Shown here: piece by piece, positions 46,602-56,820 of the stretch
How the letters are laid out: every line of letters starts with the position of its first letter
How positions within the stretch are numbered: position 1 is the stretch's first letter
From: Pseudoalteromonas shioyasakiensis
GTDB taxonomy: Bacteria; Pseudomonadota; Gammaproteobacteria; Enterobacterales; Alteromonadaceae
Assembly: GCF_024518675.1 (NCBI RefSeq)
Contig: NZ_JANIGL010000005.1
Location: forward strand, 62,001-126,000
Length of the DNA: 64,000 bases
Direction of reading: 5' to 3'
Position numbers and translations under genes: made by a program
The notes under the pieces: model-generated
The model's input: the letters and a program-made list of their open reading frames with translations, nothing else
What the model was told of the DNA's origin: nothing
Database searches by the model: none

Positions 46602-48353
46602 TTATCCGTGCTCTATTTGCCATTGTTTCAGCCAAGAGATCATACCCACACTACTTAGCGGGTGACTAAAATAATAGCCTTGGGCTGCAAACGCATTTAA
46701 GTTTTTGACAAACTTTAATTGCTCTTGTGTTTCGACCCCTTCGCAAATCACCTTACTATTTTGCTGATTATGCATATCAACCATACCAGCGATTAAACTG
46801 CGTTGGCTAAAGTCTGCAGTTAGTGATGGCGCTACCTTTACGTATTCAACAGCTAGGTTAGGCAGTTTAGCTAACCATATAGGGCTATCTCCTAGCCCAT
46901 CAACACACATTTTTACCCCTTTACTATTGAGTCTTGCGACCATCGCTTTACCTTGATCATCTAAGTTCATAAAGACCTCTAACGGGCACTCTATAATTAA
47001 ATCTCCCGGTAATAATTGATGCTCTAAAAAGACCTGATCAATAAATGCAATAAACTCTTCATTAAGCATTTCAGGGCCAAATACATTAATACTGAGTGGC
47101 ATTTTGATTCCTTCCATACGCAATGCCATCACCAACTCAGCTGCTCGTTCAACTACAAATTCAGCTAACGGGTATGCTAAACCTGCGATACGAATATCGT
47201 TGATAAAACGGTTAGCAGATAAAATTCCTTGCTTTGGGTGTTGCCAACGAAGTAGTAACTCCAAAAATTCTATATCTTCATCATGATTGCGAATAATCGG
47301 TTGGAAATACAGCTCAAGTTCACTTGAAAAGTCGATATTAGCTAATTCACTTAGCCGTGCTTGTTGCTCTAACTGCTCAATCATCATTTGCTGGTGAAAA
47401 GCCACAACTTGTTTTTCAGGCTGGCTATCAAGCGCTAAATAAGCATAGGAAATCAAATTATCAAAACTACTTTCTTGTTCATCACAATTGACATAACTTG
47501 CCCGCGCAGTGACTTCAATGGTGCAGTTAGCAACATTAAAAGGCTTCAGTGTTGCTCCTAGTATTTGGCTAATAAGCTGTTCGTGAAGATGTTTTTGTGT
47601 ATCTAAGCTGCAAATAAAAGCAAAGTTTAAGCCTCCTAGATGGGCTAACTTTTGCTGTTCACCTAGACTTATCACTTCTTCAATGGCTAATAGTTGCTTT
47701 GTTCTGGCGGCCGATTGCGCTAATAATAAATCCCCAAAGTCCCTACCTATATGCTGATTTACCGTAGCAAATCCATCTAAACGAATAATCACTAATGCCC
47801 CATTGTGCTCACTCGCTTGCCGCCAGCCATAGTAAGCCTGCTTCAGCTTGCTGCGATCAGGTAAGTCAGATAAGGGGGATAAGGCGATGGGCTCTTCTCG
47901 GCTGGCTTCGTCTAAGTGATTGCTTACAACCGGTTCGTCTTCAACAAAATAACCGGAGCTTGCTAATACCAAGGTAGCTAATACCACCCAGTGACTAGGA
48001 ATAGCCAATAACAAGTGAGCAGCAAAACATATAGTAAAAATAAGCGCTGCGCAAAAGCTAATACCCAGCATAGTCCAATTGTTTTGTTTAAACGTTTGCC
48101 ATAAATGCAGTGCTATCATCACCGCGAGTAGTAATTCAAGGTAGGAAAAATGAAAACTTAATAATGCTAACGCCACAAATGCATTTGCAATATAACTTAA
48201 TCGTAGCCATGGCTGCTTAACAACACATAACGCACAGATCATCGACATCAGAATTGCCCCACTAAGAAAAATGGGGATCTGAGTATTAGTTAAAAAAGAG
48301 CTTCCTGCTACTTGCGGCAATCCAGTGCTTGTTAATAGCGCAATTAAAGACAT
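46602..48353 (-). CDS. Membrane GGDEF-EAL protein with degenerate catalytic motifs
   Basis: The 583-residue protein has about five N-terminal transmembrane helices (27-136). A GGDEF-like domain (about 165-325) has GGLNF at 240-244 in place of GGDEF, so cyclase activity is not expected. The EAL-like domain (about 340-583) has ELL at 365-367 and keeps Asn423, Glu455, Lys506 and Glu538 of EGVET. The DDFG motif reads VDGLGD at 483-488, losing the second metal-binding Asp. Phosphodiesterase activity is therefore doubtful; it may bind c-di-GMP or act through partners. It lies 25 nt after hutI in the same direction with no terminator. Confidence 0.88.
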   Translation of the reverse strand: MSLIALLTSTGLPQVAGSSFLTNTQIPIFLSGAILMSMICALCVVKQPWLRLSYIANAFVALALLSFHFSYLELLLAVMIALHLWQTFKQNNWTMLGISFCAALIFTICFAAHLLLAIPSHWVVLATLVLASSGYFVEDEPVVSNHLDEASREEPIALSPLSDLPDRSKLKQAYYGWRQASEHNGALVIIRLDGFATVNQHIGRDFGDLLLAQSAARTKQLLAIEEVISLGEQQKLAHLGGLNFAFICSLDTQKHLHEQLISQILGATLKPFNVANCTIEVTARASYVNCDEQESSFDNLISYAYLALDSQPEKQVVAFHQQMMIEQLEQQARLSELANIDFSSELELYFQPIIRNHDEDIEFLELLLRWQHPKQGILSANRFINDIRIAGLAYPLAEFVVERAAELVMALRMEGIKMPLSINVFGPEMLNEEFIAFIDQVFLEHQLLPGDLIIECPLEVFMNLDDQGKAMVARLNSKGVKMCVDGLGDSPIWLAKLPNLAVEYVKVAPSLTADFSQRSLIAGMVDMHNQQNSKVICEGVETQEQLKFVKNLNAFAAQGYYFSHPLSSVGMISWLKQWQIEHG

Positions 48354-48378
48354 TAAATAGCTACAGCATAATTATCGA

Positions 48379-49626
48379 CTAATTAAGTCTACCTAAAATC
48401 CACAGATTTAACAGTTTATTCACACCTAATTGGTAACTTAATTGCGCTGGGTGGGATATTTGCCAATGAGCAATATCCGCTCTCATACCAACTTTAAGCA
48501 TCCCGCGATCCGCTAAACCCAATGCCATAGCGGCATGTCGCGTCACTGCTGCTAATGTTTCTGCTGGCGTTAAGCGAAATAAGGTGCACCCCATATTCAT
48601 CATAAGTTGTAGTGAACACAGCGGTGATGTACCTGGGTTAAAGTCAGTCGAAATAGCGATAGGAACATTATATTGTTTAAGCAAGCTAATTGGCGGCTGT
48701 TTAGTTTCGCGTAAAAAGTAAAATGCGCCAGGTAATAGCACAGCCACCGTACCTGCATCAGCCATCGCTTTTACACCTGCTTCGTCTAGGTATTCAATAT
48801 GATCCGCTGAAAGCCCTTTAAACTCTGCCACCAGCTGCGCACCCTGCTGGTTCGATAATTGCTCGGCATGACACTTTACGGGTAGGTTATGTTTTTTCGC
48901 GGCATTAAATACTCGACGCGTTTGCTCATTACTAAAACCCACATTTTCACAAAATGCATCAACTGCATCAGCCAAGTCAGCAGATACCACTTGTTCCAAC
49001 ATATCAGTACAGACCAACTCAATATATTCATCACTTCGTCCTTGATATTCCAGCGGTAAAGCGTGCGCACCTAAAAATGTGGTCTTAACATCAACTGGGT
49101 GGTTTTCACCAAGCAGTCGGGCAACTTCGAGTATTTTAATTTCATTTTCACAATCGAGCCCATAGCCTGATTTAATTTCGACTGTGCTAACCCCTTCACT
49201 ATACAGAGCGTTTAAGCGATCTTTCGCTAATACAAATAATGTTTCGTGATCCGCCTCCCGAGTGGCTCGTACGGTACTGGCAATACCGCCACCTTGTGCA
49301 GCAATTTGCTCATAGCTAACGCCTTGTAGGCGTTGTTCGAATTCTTCAGCGCGGGAGCCTGCAAAAACTAAATGAGTATGGCAATCAATTAGACCCGGTG
49401 TTAGCCACTGGCCTTTCGCCGAGATAGTAGGGGTGGCAAATACATCAAATGCGGGTAAATCAGTTTGCTTACCTAGCCAAGCGATGTATCCGTCTTTTAT
49501 TGCTAAGGCCGCATTTTCGATCGTGCCATATGCTTGATCAATACTGTTATCCATAGTGGCAATATTGGCATCGGTAATAAGTAGATCCCATTCATTTTGC
49601 GAATGACTAACCTTGCTCTGTGTCAT
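48379..49626 (-). CDS. hutI: Imidazolonepropionase
   Basis: HutI hydrolyses imidazolonepropionate to formimidoylglutamate, step three of histidine degradation. The 415 residues belong to the amidohydrolase family: [19 protein letters not shown] (metal His pair near residue 85), [23 protein letters not shown] (metal His) and [11 protein letters not shown] (catalytic Asp). GGGAG lies 6 nt before ATG. A HutC-type palindrome is about 40 nt upstream, overlapping a plausible -35. The EAL-type gene probably shares its transcript. Confidence 0.97.
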   Translation of the reverse strand: MTQSKVSHSQNEWDLLITDANIATMDNSIDQAYGTIENAALAIKDGYIAWLGKQTDLPAFDVFATPTISAKGQWLTPGLIDCHTHLVFAGSRAEEFEQRLQGVSYEQIAAQGGGIASTVRATREADHETLFVLAKDRLNALYSEGVSTVEIKSGYGLDCENEIKILEVARLLGENHPVDVKTTFLGAHALPLEYQGRSDEYIELVCTDMLEQVVSADLADAVDAFCENVGFSNEQTRRVFNAAKKHNLPVKCHAEQLSNQQGAQLVAEFKGLSADHIEYLDEAGVKAMADAGTVAVLLPGAFYFLRETKQPPISLLKQYNVPIAISTDFNPGTSPLCSLQLMMNMGCTLFRLTPAETLAAVTRHAAMALGLADRGMLKVGMRADIAHWQISHPAQLSYQLGVNKLLNLWILGRLN

Positions 49627-49666
49627 AGTGGCTCCCTAAAATGTTTTTTATAGTTTAACAAGCCAT

Positions 49667-49680
49667 CTTGTATATACAAG
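49667..49680. promoter_or_regulatory. HutC operator between hutI and hutC
   Basis: Perfect 14-bp palindrome CTTGTATATACAAG. The same core recurs before hutU. HutC repressors are known to bind TGTATATACA-type sites and release on urocanate. Its position allows repression of hutI on one strand and hutC autoregulation on the other. Confidence 0.88.
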
Positions 49681-49736
49681 GTAATTGTGCCATCTTATAG
49701 TCAGTATCAATCTAAAATGTTATGTAATTAAATCTT

Positions 49737-50444
49737 ATGACGACACCTAAGTTCGCGCAAATTAAGCAATATATTGTTGATAACATTCGCTCATCCGCCT
49801 GGCTTGAAAACCAACGAGTACCATCAGAAAATGAACTCGCTGAGCAATTTAGTGTTAGCCGTATGACCGCTCGCCGTGCTTTAAGTGAATTAACTGAAGC
49901 TGGCATATTAACTCGCAGCCAAGGGTTAGGGACTTTCGTCGCCAGTTTTAAATCACAATCTTCACTATTAGAAATCAAAAATATTGCCGATGAAGTTAAA
50001 GCCCGTAACGGTAATTATAGCTGTACGGTTTTAGTTCTTGAGTCAATAAACGCCTTAGCACCCATAGCCATTGCATTAGGTGTTGAAATTGATAGCGTGG
50101 TTTATCGCAGTGTGTTGGTTCACAACGAAAACGAACACCCTCTGCAAGTTGAAGAGCGTTTCGTTAATCCGGCGCTGGCGAGTAATTATTTACAACAAGA
50201 CTTTACTGCTTCGACTCCGCACGAATATTTATCAAGTGTTGCCCCCCTAACAGAAGCACGCCACACCGTTGAAGCAATCATGCCAAATAGCGAAATGTGT
50301 CAATGGTTAAACTTATACCATGAAGAGCCTTGCTTGCAGGTTATACGCAGGACATGGTCATCACAAGGGATAGTAAGCTTTGCCCGTTTAGTCTCTCCGG
50401 GTAGTAAATATCGCCTAGGCGGCCACTTAACATTTAAGAAGTAA
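49737..50444 (+). CDS. hutC: Histidine utilization repressor HutC (GntR family)
   Basis: The 235-residue GntR/HutC-subfamily regulator has an N-terminal winged helix (about 5-72; VPSENELAEQFSVSRMTARRALSEL, GILTRSQGLGTFVA) and a C-terminal UTRA ligand domain (about 90-235; PLQVEERFVNPALAS, LQVIRRTWS, SRLVSPGSKYRL-like end). It is expected to repress hut genes until urocanate binds. It lies between the two palindromes that match HutC sites. A similar GntR of other specificity is unlikely given the neighbours. Confidence 0.95.
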   Translation: MTTPKFAQIKQYIVDNIRSSAWLENQRVPSENELAEQFSVSRMTARRALSELTEAGILTRSQGLGTFVASFKSQSSLLEIKNIADEVKARNGNYSCTVLVLESINALAPIAIALGVEIDSVVYRSVLVHNENEHPLQVEERFVNPALASNYLQQDFTASTPHEYLSSVAPLTEARHTVEAIMPNSEMCQWLNLYHEEPCLQVIRRTWSSQGIVSFARLVSPGSKYRLGGHLTFKK

Positions 50445-50498
50445 TATATAAAAATCAAAAAGATGCGCTTGTTTGCGTATTTTTTTACAGCAAAATCA

Positions 50499-50512
50499 GT
50501 TGTATATACAAC
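50499..50512 (+). promoter_or_regulatory. HutC operator upstream of hutUH
   Basis: Perfect 14-bp palindrome GTTGTATATACAAC, 11 nt before the hutU start, sharing the 12-bp core with the hutI/hutC site. A weak TTGTTT / CAAAAT promoter pair just upstream would place the transcription start inside the operator. Confidence 0.88.
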
Positions 50513-50523
50513 AGGAGCACATA

Positions 50524-52197
50524 ATGAATAATAGACTCGATGAAACGCGTGTGATCCGCGCACCTCACGGCGATAAAATTAGCGCAAAAAGCTGGTTAAC
50601 TGAAGCCGCTAAACGCATGTTAATGAACAACCTAGATCCCGAGGTTGCCGAGCATCCTCATGCCCTCGTGGTTTATGGCGGCATTGGTCGAGCAGCCCGC
50701 GACTGGCCTTGTTTTGACAAAATTATCGCAACCTTAGACCGACTCGAAGATGATGAGACTTTGTTGGTACAGTCAGGTAAGCCTGTTGGTGTGTTTAAAA
50801 CTCATAGTAATGCACCACGGGTGTTAATTGCGAATTCTAACTTAGTGCCGCACTGGGCAAACTGGGAACACTTCAATGAACTCGATAAACTCGGCTTAAT
50901 GATGTATGGCCAAATGACTGCCGGTTCATGGATTTACATTGGCTCACAAGGCATAGTACAAGGTACTTACGAAACCTTTGTCGCTATGGCTAAACAGCAC
51001 TTTGCTGGCGATGCAAAAGGCAAATGGGTATTAACCGGTGGCTTAGGGGGCATGGGCGGCGCACAACCGCTAGCTGCAACAATGGCAGGCTTTAGTGCAC
51101 TGGTTGTTGAATGCGATGAAAGCCGCATCGATTTTCGTATTAAGACTCGCTATGTTGATGTTAAAGCAACCGATTTAGATCATGCATTAACCCTTATAAA
51201 CGAGGCCTGTACCAAAGGCGAAGCACTCTCAGTGGGTTTATTAGGAAATGCGGCTGATGTATTCACTGAGTTAGTTAAACGTAATATCACCCCAGATGTG
51301 GTAACAGACCAAACCTCTGCTCATGATCCGCTAAATGGTTATTTACCACAAGGCTGGACTATGGAACATGCTGCTAAAATGCGTGAACAAGACGCAGCTG
51401 CTGTCGTGAAGGCTGCTAAGCAGTCTATGGCTGTGCAAGTTAAAGCCATGCTTGCATTACAGCATGCCGGCGCAGCAACCACCGACTATGGTAATAACAT
51501 TCGTCAAATGGCGTTTGAAGAAGGCGTAGAGAATGCCTTTGATTTCCCAGGATTTGTGCCTGCTTATATCCGCCCACTATTTTGTGAGGGCATTGGTCCA
51601 TTCCGCTGGGTAGCGCTCTCAGGGGATCCTGAGGATATTTATAAAACCGATGCTAAAGTCAAAGAGCTTATTCCTGATGACAAGCACTTGCATAATTGGC
51701 TGGATATGGCCCGAGAGCGAATTCAGTTTCAAGGACTACCTGCGCGTATTTGTTGGGTTGGCTTAAAAGACCGCGCGCGTCTAGCATTAGCTTTTAATGA
51801 AATGGTTAAAAACGGCGAATTAAAAGCACCGATTGTAATTGGTCGAGATCATTTAGACTCAGGCTCTGTTGCCAGCCCTAACCGTGAAACTGAAGCTATG
51901 AAAGATGGCTCTGATGCGGTATCTGATTGGCCATTACTTAACGCATTATTAAATACCGCAGGCGGTGCTACTTGGGTGTCGTTACATCACGGTGGAGGTG
52001 TCGGCATGGGCTTTAGCCAACATTCAGGGGTGGTTATTGTGGCTGATGGTACTGATGAGGCCGCCGCTCGGGTAGATCGAGTACTGTGGAATGATCCCGC
52101 AACAGGGGTAATGCGTCATGCTGATGCAGGCTATGACATTGCTATTAAATGCGCCAATGAACAAGGCCTAGACCTACCAATGCTAAATAAGGATTAA
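50524..52197 (+). CDS. hutU: Urocanate hydratase
   Basis: HutU adds water to urocanate to give imidazolonepropionate, using tightly bound NAD+. ATG 50524 ([16 protein letters not shown]) has AGGAG at 7-nt spacing and gives 557 residues, the usual length. The longer frame to 50473 would cross the operator and is rejected. Conserved parts include [24 protein letters not shown] (NAD site), [16 protein letters not shown] (active-site Cys region) and [17 protein letters not shown]. It is followed 2 nt later by hutH. Confidence 0.98.
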   Translation: MNNRLDETRVIRAPHGDKISAKSWLTEAAKRMLMNNLDPEVAEHPHALVVYGGIGRAARDWPCFDKIIATLDRLEDDETLLVQSGKPVGVFKTHSNAPRVLIANSNLVPHWANWEHFNELDKLGLMMYGQMTAGSWIYIGSQGIVQGTYETFVAMAKQHFAGDAKGKWVLTGGLGGMGGAQPLAATMAGFSALVVECDESRIDFRIKTRYVDVKATDLDHALTLINEACTKGEALSVGLLGNAADVFTELVKRNITPDVVTDQTSAHDPLNGYLPQGWTMEHAAKMREQDAAAVVKAAKQSMAVQVKAMLALQHAGAATTDYGNNIRQMAFEEGVENAFDFPGFVPAYIRPLFCEGIGPFRWVALSGDPEDIYKTDAKVKELIPDDKHLHNWLDMARERIQFQGLPARICWVGLKDRARLALAFNEMVKNGELKAPIVIGRDHLDSGSVASPNRETEAMKDGSDAVSDWPLLNALLNTAGGATWVSLHHGGGVGMGFSQHSGVVIVADGTDEAAARVDRVLWNDPATGVMRHADAGYDIAIKCANEQGLDLPMLNKD

Positions 52198-52199
52198 TC

Positions 52200-53732
52200 A
52201 TGTTTGAATATACTCTCACACCCGGCCAGCTCGACTTGGCAACACTGCGTAAAATTAACCTTTCACCAGTAAAATTGACCCTTGCCAAAGACAGCGACAT
52301 CAAAATTGCTGCCAGTGCGCAAACAGTGCAAGATGTGATTGACCAGCAACGTACAGTCTATGGCATCAATACCGGTTTTGGTTTATTAGCTAATACTAAA
52401 ATTGCCGAGCACGAACTTGAACTATTACAACGGTCAATTGTACTCTCCCATGCTGCTGGCATAGGTGAGTATATGGATGACAGCACAGTCCGTTTGATGA
52501 TGGTGTTAAAAATAAATTCACTGTCACGAGGATTTTCCGGTATTCGCTTACAAGTGATTGAATTTTTCATCCAGCTGCTAGCAGCGCAAGTGTACCCTTG
52601 CGTGCCAAAAAAAGGCTCTGTTGGCGCATCCGGTGATTTAGCCCCGCTTTCGCATATGTGTTTACCACTTTTAGGTGAGGGTGAAATGCGCCATCAAGGA
52701 CAAGTAATTAAAGCCAGTGAAGGGCTAAAAATTGCTGGGCTTGAGCCACTCACTTTAGCGGCAAAAGAAGGACTTGCACTTTTAAATGGTACTCAAGCAT
52801 CAACCGCATTTGCCTTACAAGGCTTGTTCCGCAGTGAGAACCTATATGCACAAAGCTGCGCGATTGGCTCAATGAGTATTGAAGCTGCAATGGGCAGTCG
52901 ATCACCGTTTGATGCACGTATTCATGAAGTGCGTGGCCAGCGTGGGCAAATAGACTCAGCCGCTGTATTTCGCGACATGTTGGCCCAGAGTTCACAAATC
53001 AGTGAAGCCCATGTCGATTGTGAAAAAGTTCAAGACCCGTATTGCCTGCGCTGCCAACCACAAGTATTGGGGGCGTGCTTAACACAAATTCGTCAGGCTG
53101 CTGACGTGTTATTGTGTGAATCAAACGGTGTGACTGATAACCCGTTAGTATTTGCTGATATGGGCGATATTATTTCTGGCGGTAATTTTCATGCTGAGCC
53201 CGTAGCTATGGCCGCAGATAACCTAGCCTTAGCGATTGCCGAAATTGGCGCACTGGCTGAGCGACGTATCGCCTTACTAATTGACTCGAACCTGTCGAAG
53301 CTTCCACCTTTTCTAGTGGAAAATGGCGGTGTTAACTCTGGCTTTATGATTGCACAAGTCACAGCCGCTGCGCTTGCCTCTGAGAATAAATCACTCGCGC
53401 ATCCAGCATCGGTAGATAGCTTACCCACTTCAGCAAACCAAGAAGACCATGTTTCAATGGCCACCTTTGCTGCTCGAAGGTTGAACGACATGGCTGATAA
53501 CACCCAAGGTGTGCTTGCCGTTGAATGGTTAGCGTCAGCGCAAGGACTTGATTTTAGAGCACCGCTTAAAGCATCAACCAAAGTTGAACAAGCAAAAGCA
53601 AGCTTACGCGAAAAAGTGAGCTACTACGATAAAGACCGTTATTTTGGTCCGGATATCGAAGCTGCAAATACGTTATTAGCGCAAGGTAAGCTCTGCAACC
53701 TACTGCCTAATGGTGTACTGCCTTCATTTTAA
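52200..53732 (+). CDS. hutH: Histidine ammonia-lyase
   Basis: HutH removes ammonia from histidine to yield urocanate, the first step and the inducer of the pathway. The 510 residues contain the ASG tripeptide that cyclises to the MIO prosthetic group ([16 protein letters not shown], near residue 144), YGINTGFG (active-site Tyr) and VTDNPLVF. It starts 2 nt after the hutU stop. The last 4 bases overlap the convergent YeeZ-like gene. Confidence 0.98.
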   Translation: MFEYTLTPGQLDLATLRKINLSPVKLTLAKDSDIKIAASAQTVQDVIDQQRTVYGINTGFGLLANTKIAEHELELLQRSIVLSHAAGIGEYMDDSTVRLMMVLKINSLSRGFSGIRLQVIEFFIQLLAAQVYPCVPKKGSVGASGDLAPLSHMCLPLLGEGEMRHQGQVIKASEGLKIAGLEPLTLAAKEGLALLNGTQASTAFALQGLFRSENLYAQSCAIGSMSIEAAMGSRSPFDARIHEVRGQRGQIDSAAVFRDMLAQSSQISEAHVDCEKVQDPYCLRCQPQVLGACLTQIRQAADVLLCESNGVTDNPLVFADMGDIISGGNFHAEPVAMAADNLALAIAEIGALAERRIALLIDSNLSKLPPFLVENGGVNSGFMIAQVTAAALASENKSLAHPASVDSLPTSANQEDHVSMATFAARRLNDMADNTQGVLAVEWLASAQGLDFRAPLKASTKVEQAKASLREKVSYYDKDRYFGPDIEAANTLLAQGKLCNLLPNGVLPSF

Positions 53733-54499
53733 ATATCAAACTGATAATTAAAGCCAAGTGATTCAATCGCCGAGCCGTCAATAATTCGCTCGACGCTTGA
53801 GTCACTAGTAAAGGTGGGTGGCACAGTGCCATAGTGGGCACACTTTTGCTGATAGTAATCAGCTTTACTCGGGTGCGCCGGATTAACTACGTTATAAATA
53901 GGTGCAGCTATTTGCCAATGCTCAAGCACAGTGATAATTGCATTAATTACATCTTGCTGGTGCACCATATTAACAACTTGTTGGCTAGAGCTGTTTAATT
54001 GCTTGCCAGCAACAAACCGTCCAGGCTCTCGCTCTGGGCCGACTAAACCCGCTAGGCGTAAAACTTTACCACCTGCCTTTAATACGCTTTTTTCGGCATC
54101 AATTAATCTTTGTTGACGTTCACCTGAGGACGTTATATCACTTGTTTCATCATAGGTTTTTGCACTGGGATCGTACACACCCGTAGATGAACACAGTAAA
54201 AAACCCTGTGCATTCATTGTTTTTGCTAATTTTAAGCTATGTTCGAGGGTTGCTTGATAGTTACTTTCACGCTGTCGACTTCGCGGAGGCATAGCACAAA
54301 CCCACCATGCATTATCTAAATCTAACTGATGAATGAGCTGCTCGTCTTGCAAAACAAGCTGCCGTAAAAAATCATCTTGATGCTGTGCACTTCGATGGGT
54401 GCCTTGCACTTGCCAATTCTGTTGTAGTCTATCTAAGCACAAAGCTCGACCTAACCAACCAGCCCCTAAAACGACTAACTTTCGTTCAAATGTTCCCAT
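53729..54499 (-). CDS. YeeZ-like NAD(P)-dependent epimerase/reductase-fold protein
   Basis: The 256-residue extended short-chain dehydrogenase fold has the dinucleotide loop [13 protein letters not shown] at residues 9-21 and [10 protein letters not shown] in the middle (catalytic Ser/Tyr region). [20 protein letters not shown] lies near 145-164. It is close to the YeeZ group of E. coli, whose reaction is not established. The typical YxxxK is not clear, so catalysis is uncertain. It overlaps the hutH stop tail-to-tail by 4 bp but faces the other way, so it is not part of the hut operon. Confidence 0.82.
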   Translation of the reverse strand: MGTFERKLVVLGAGWLGRALCLDRLQQNWQVQGTHRSAQHQDDFLRQLVLQDEQLIHQLDLDNAWWVCAMPPRSRQRESNYQATLEHSLKLAKTMNAQGFLLCSSTGVYDPSAKTYDETSDITSSGERQQRLIDAEKSVLKAGGKVLRLAGLVGPEREPGRFVAGKQLNSSSQQVVNMVHQQDVINAIITVLEHWQIAAPIYNVVNPAHPSKADYYQQKCAHYGTVPPTFTSDSSVERIIDGSAIESLGFNYQFDI

Positions 54500-54590
54500 A
54501 AAGTAACAAGACCCTTACGATTTTATAAAAAACGCTGCATTTGTCTTACCCCATAATATGGCGATTAAGACTAAGATATGATTATATAGA

Positions 54591-54641
54591 TACTCAAACC
54601 ACTTCAAGATGCAAAATTTACATATTGAAGTGGCTTGAGTA
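54591..54641. repeat. 51-bp imperfect palindrome upstream of the chemotaxis receptor
   Basis: Arms 54591-54607 and 54625-54641 are 17 bp each and complementary except for one position; even the 17-nt centre is nearly symmetric. It ends 24 nt before the receptor ORF. Size and symmetry suggest a dispersed intergenic repeat or a strong mRNA hairpin. It has no T run after it. Confidence 0.8.
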
Positions 54642-54665
54642 TACCTACTCTACTAAATAACAAGA

Positions 54666-56705
54666 ATGTGTGCACTCATGCTTAAAAATCTATCATTGCG
54701 AAAAAAAATATTATTGCTAATTGGAGGAACAATTAGTGTTTTACTAATTATTGCTTCAACCTATTTTGTAAATCATATCGCTTCTCTTTCGCGACAAGGC
54801 ATTGAGCGCGAAGCCCATAGCTATTTACAAAGCGAACAACTTTCAATGCAAGGCTATTTTGCTAAATACGGTAAACTCGTTAGTACCTTTGTTACTAACC
54901 CGCATTTGGTTAATTGGTTTGATGCCTGGGATCAACGTGATCAACCGCTCGAAGGTGCACCTGGTTATGATGAAGTTGATCAGGACTTCATCCGTATCAG
55001 TAGCAATGATGAAAACGTTTTGTCGGCCTTTTTTGCTTCAGCAAAGACCGGTGAATACTTTAAAGAGCACGAACGTACCACTCACTATAACGGCCAACCT
55101 TATTATGCCTATAAGCGTGGCTGGTGGCAGGATGCGTTAAAACTAAATCGCCTTTATGTTGGTCCCATCTCAGTTGATTTAACCACAGGTAACGCCTCTG
55201 CGGTGGTACAACAGCCCGTGTATAATCAACAACGCGAACTTATCGGCTTTGGTGGTGTTGATTTACAATTAAATAAAATCAACAAAATGGTCGAAGATAT
55301 TCGATTTAATGGTCAAGGTTACGGCTTTTTACTTGATGGCGACCAAAAAGTGGTGCACCTCTCTAATCGTACTAATCACAAGTTATCAGTGACAGATGAA
55401 GGCCCCAACGGAAAAGAAGGCTTAGAGCAGCTAGAAAAACAATTTAGTAATACCAGTGGTTTTGCCAGCTTAAATCGCGACATGAAAAACAATATCAGCG
55501 GCGATGCAAGCGTTACGCTGCAAGGACAAGAGTACTTTGTTGTTTATGATCGCTTACAATTAGAAGAACCCTACCTAAACTGGTACGTTGGTATTTTAGT
55601 ACCACGTTCAATGATTGATGAGCCGGTGAATCAAGCCGTCACTACCACAACCACTTCTGTCGTTATTATTCTTTTAATTATTATTGCAATGATTATGTGG
55701 GCCACCCATATGATAGCCCAACCAATTACCACGCTAACGCACATAATGCGTGATATCGCCTCTGGTGATGGTGACTTAACGCAAAAAATTACCATCGACA
55801 GTAAAGATGAAGTGGGTCAATTAGCCCATCATATGAATACCTTTATTGATAAGTTACGCGCTATGATGCTCAATACCGCAGCGCAAGCCGAGCAACTGAC
55901 CAACGCAGCGGCACAGTTAAAGTCAGTTTCGCAAAAAACTAATGACGAGATCCAACAAGAAAAACAACAAGTCGATAGCGTAAGTGCGGCTGTAACTGAA
56001 ATGGCAACCACCGTCATGGAAATTTCGCGCAATGCCCAACACACAAATAGTGCTGCAGAAGAAGTACAACACATTACTGCTGATGGTGCTTCTCGCTCGC
56101 AAAATGCACAAAGTGTTATGACGGCACTGGCTGAGCACATTGGTGAGGCATCAAAAGTGGTCGCCGGCTTAGAGCAAGAAAGTGGCAATATTGGCGCTGT
56201 TGTTGATGTCATCAACTCAATTGCAGAGCAAACAAATTTACTTGCTCTGAATGCCGCAATTGAAGCTGCGCGAGCTGGTGAACAAGGCCGAGGCTTTGCA
56301 GTAGTAGCCGATGAAGTACGCTCACTTGCCAGTCGTACACAAGAATCTACCGACGATATTCGTAATATGATCTCACGCTTGCAACAAATAGCCCAGCAAG
56401 CATCAACCATGATGCAGCAAGGACAAGAACGTGCACAAGGCTCAGTGACGCAAACACAAGAAGTGCTCGACGCACTGAAAAACATTGCCGAGTCAGTCAC
56501 CAAGGTTCAAGATCAAAGCCATCAAATTGCAACCTCTACTGAACAACAAACCGTTGTGGCTGAAGACATTAACAGTAGTTTGTCGGCTATTAATCAGTTA
56601 GTAAATAGCACCGCAGATCATGCGTTAGAGCTTGCCGATGAAGCTCGCGACCTAAATGAGTTAGCAAGTTCACTTAACAACACGGTTAATGAGTTTAAAC
56701 TTTAG
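54666..56705 (+). CDS. Methyl-accepting chemotaxis protein with Cache-type sensor
   Basis: The 679-residue chemoreceptor has TM1 at about 17-38, a periplasmic double-Cache-like domain (about 40-330) with [17 protein letters not shown], close to the ligand-loop pattern of amino-acid-binding dCache domains, and [19 protein letters not shown]2 (about 332-352) and HAMP follow. The signalling domain carries the conserved tip [20 protein letters not shown]. Ligand is not determined; an amino acid is a guess. ATG 54678 ([10 protein letters not shown]) is an equally likely start, as neither has a strong ribosome site. A terminator follows. Confidence 0.94.
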   Translation: MCALMLKNLSLRKKILLLIGGTISVLLIIASTYFVNHIASLSRQGIEREAHSYLQSEQLSMQGYFAKYGKLVSTFVTNPHLVNWFDAWDQRDQPLEGAPGYDEVDQDFIRISSNDENVLSAFFASAKTGEYFKEHERTTHYNGQPYYAYKRGWWQDALKLNRLYVGPISVDLTTGNASAVVQQPVYNQQRELIGFGGVDLQLNKINKMVEDIRFNGQGYGFLLDGDQKVVHLSNRTNHKLSVTDEGPNGKEGLEQLEKQFSNTSGFASLNRDMKNNISGDASVTLQGQEYFVVYDRLQLEEPYLNWYVGILVPRSMIDEPVNQAVTTTTTSVVIILLIIIAMIMWATHMIAQPITTLTHIMRDIASGDGDLTQKITIDSKDEVGQLAHHMNTFIDKLRAMMLNTAAQAEQLTNAAAQLKSVSQKTNDEIQQEKQQVDSVSAAVTEMATTVMEISRNAQHTNSAAEEVQHITADGASRSQNAQSVMTALAEHIGEASKVVAGLEQESGNIGAVVDVINSIAEQTNLLALNAAIEAARAGEQGRGFAVVADEVRSLASRTQESTDDIRNMISRLQQIAQQASTMMQQGQERAQGSVTQTQEVLDALKNIAESVTKVQDQSHQIATSTEQQTVVAEDINSSLSAINQLVNSTADHALELADEARDLNELASSLNNTVNEFKL

Positions 56706-56722
56706 AGTGAGTAAATAAAGAC

Positions 56723-56752
56723 AAAAAAGAGTGCCTTGGTGCACTCTTTTTT
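56723..56752. terminator. Terminator after the Cache chemoreceptor
   Basis: AAAAGAGTGC / GCACTCTTTT with 6-nt loop and T run, 20 nt after the receptor stop. Its last two bases overlap the FNR-like site before hemN. Confidence 0.85.
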
Positions 56753-56791
56753 GTTGTAGATCAATATCACTTAGCGACAGTTTTTTATAAT
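56751..56791 (+). promoter_or_regulatory. hemN: FNR-type site and promoter of hemN
   Basis: TTGTTGTAGATCAA (56751-56764) matches the FNR/ANR consensus TTGAT-N4-ATCAA at 9 of 10 positions. A perfect -10 TATAAT lies at 56786-56791. The predicted transcription start near 56798 puts the box at about -40.5, the class II activator position. hemN is needed when oxygen is absent, so the arrangement fits. Confidence 0.7.
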
Positions 56792-56820
56792 TACGCAAAC
56801 TTTATATAAAGGTGCGCGTG

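Noticed and set aside
55829..56503. 224-codon minus-strand frame rich in Ser, Cys and Ala
   Set aside because: It is antisense to the conserved signalling domain of a chemoreceptor; the composition is a by-product of that gene.
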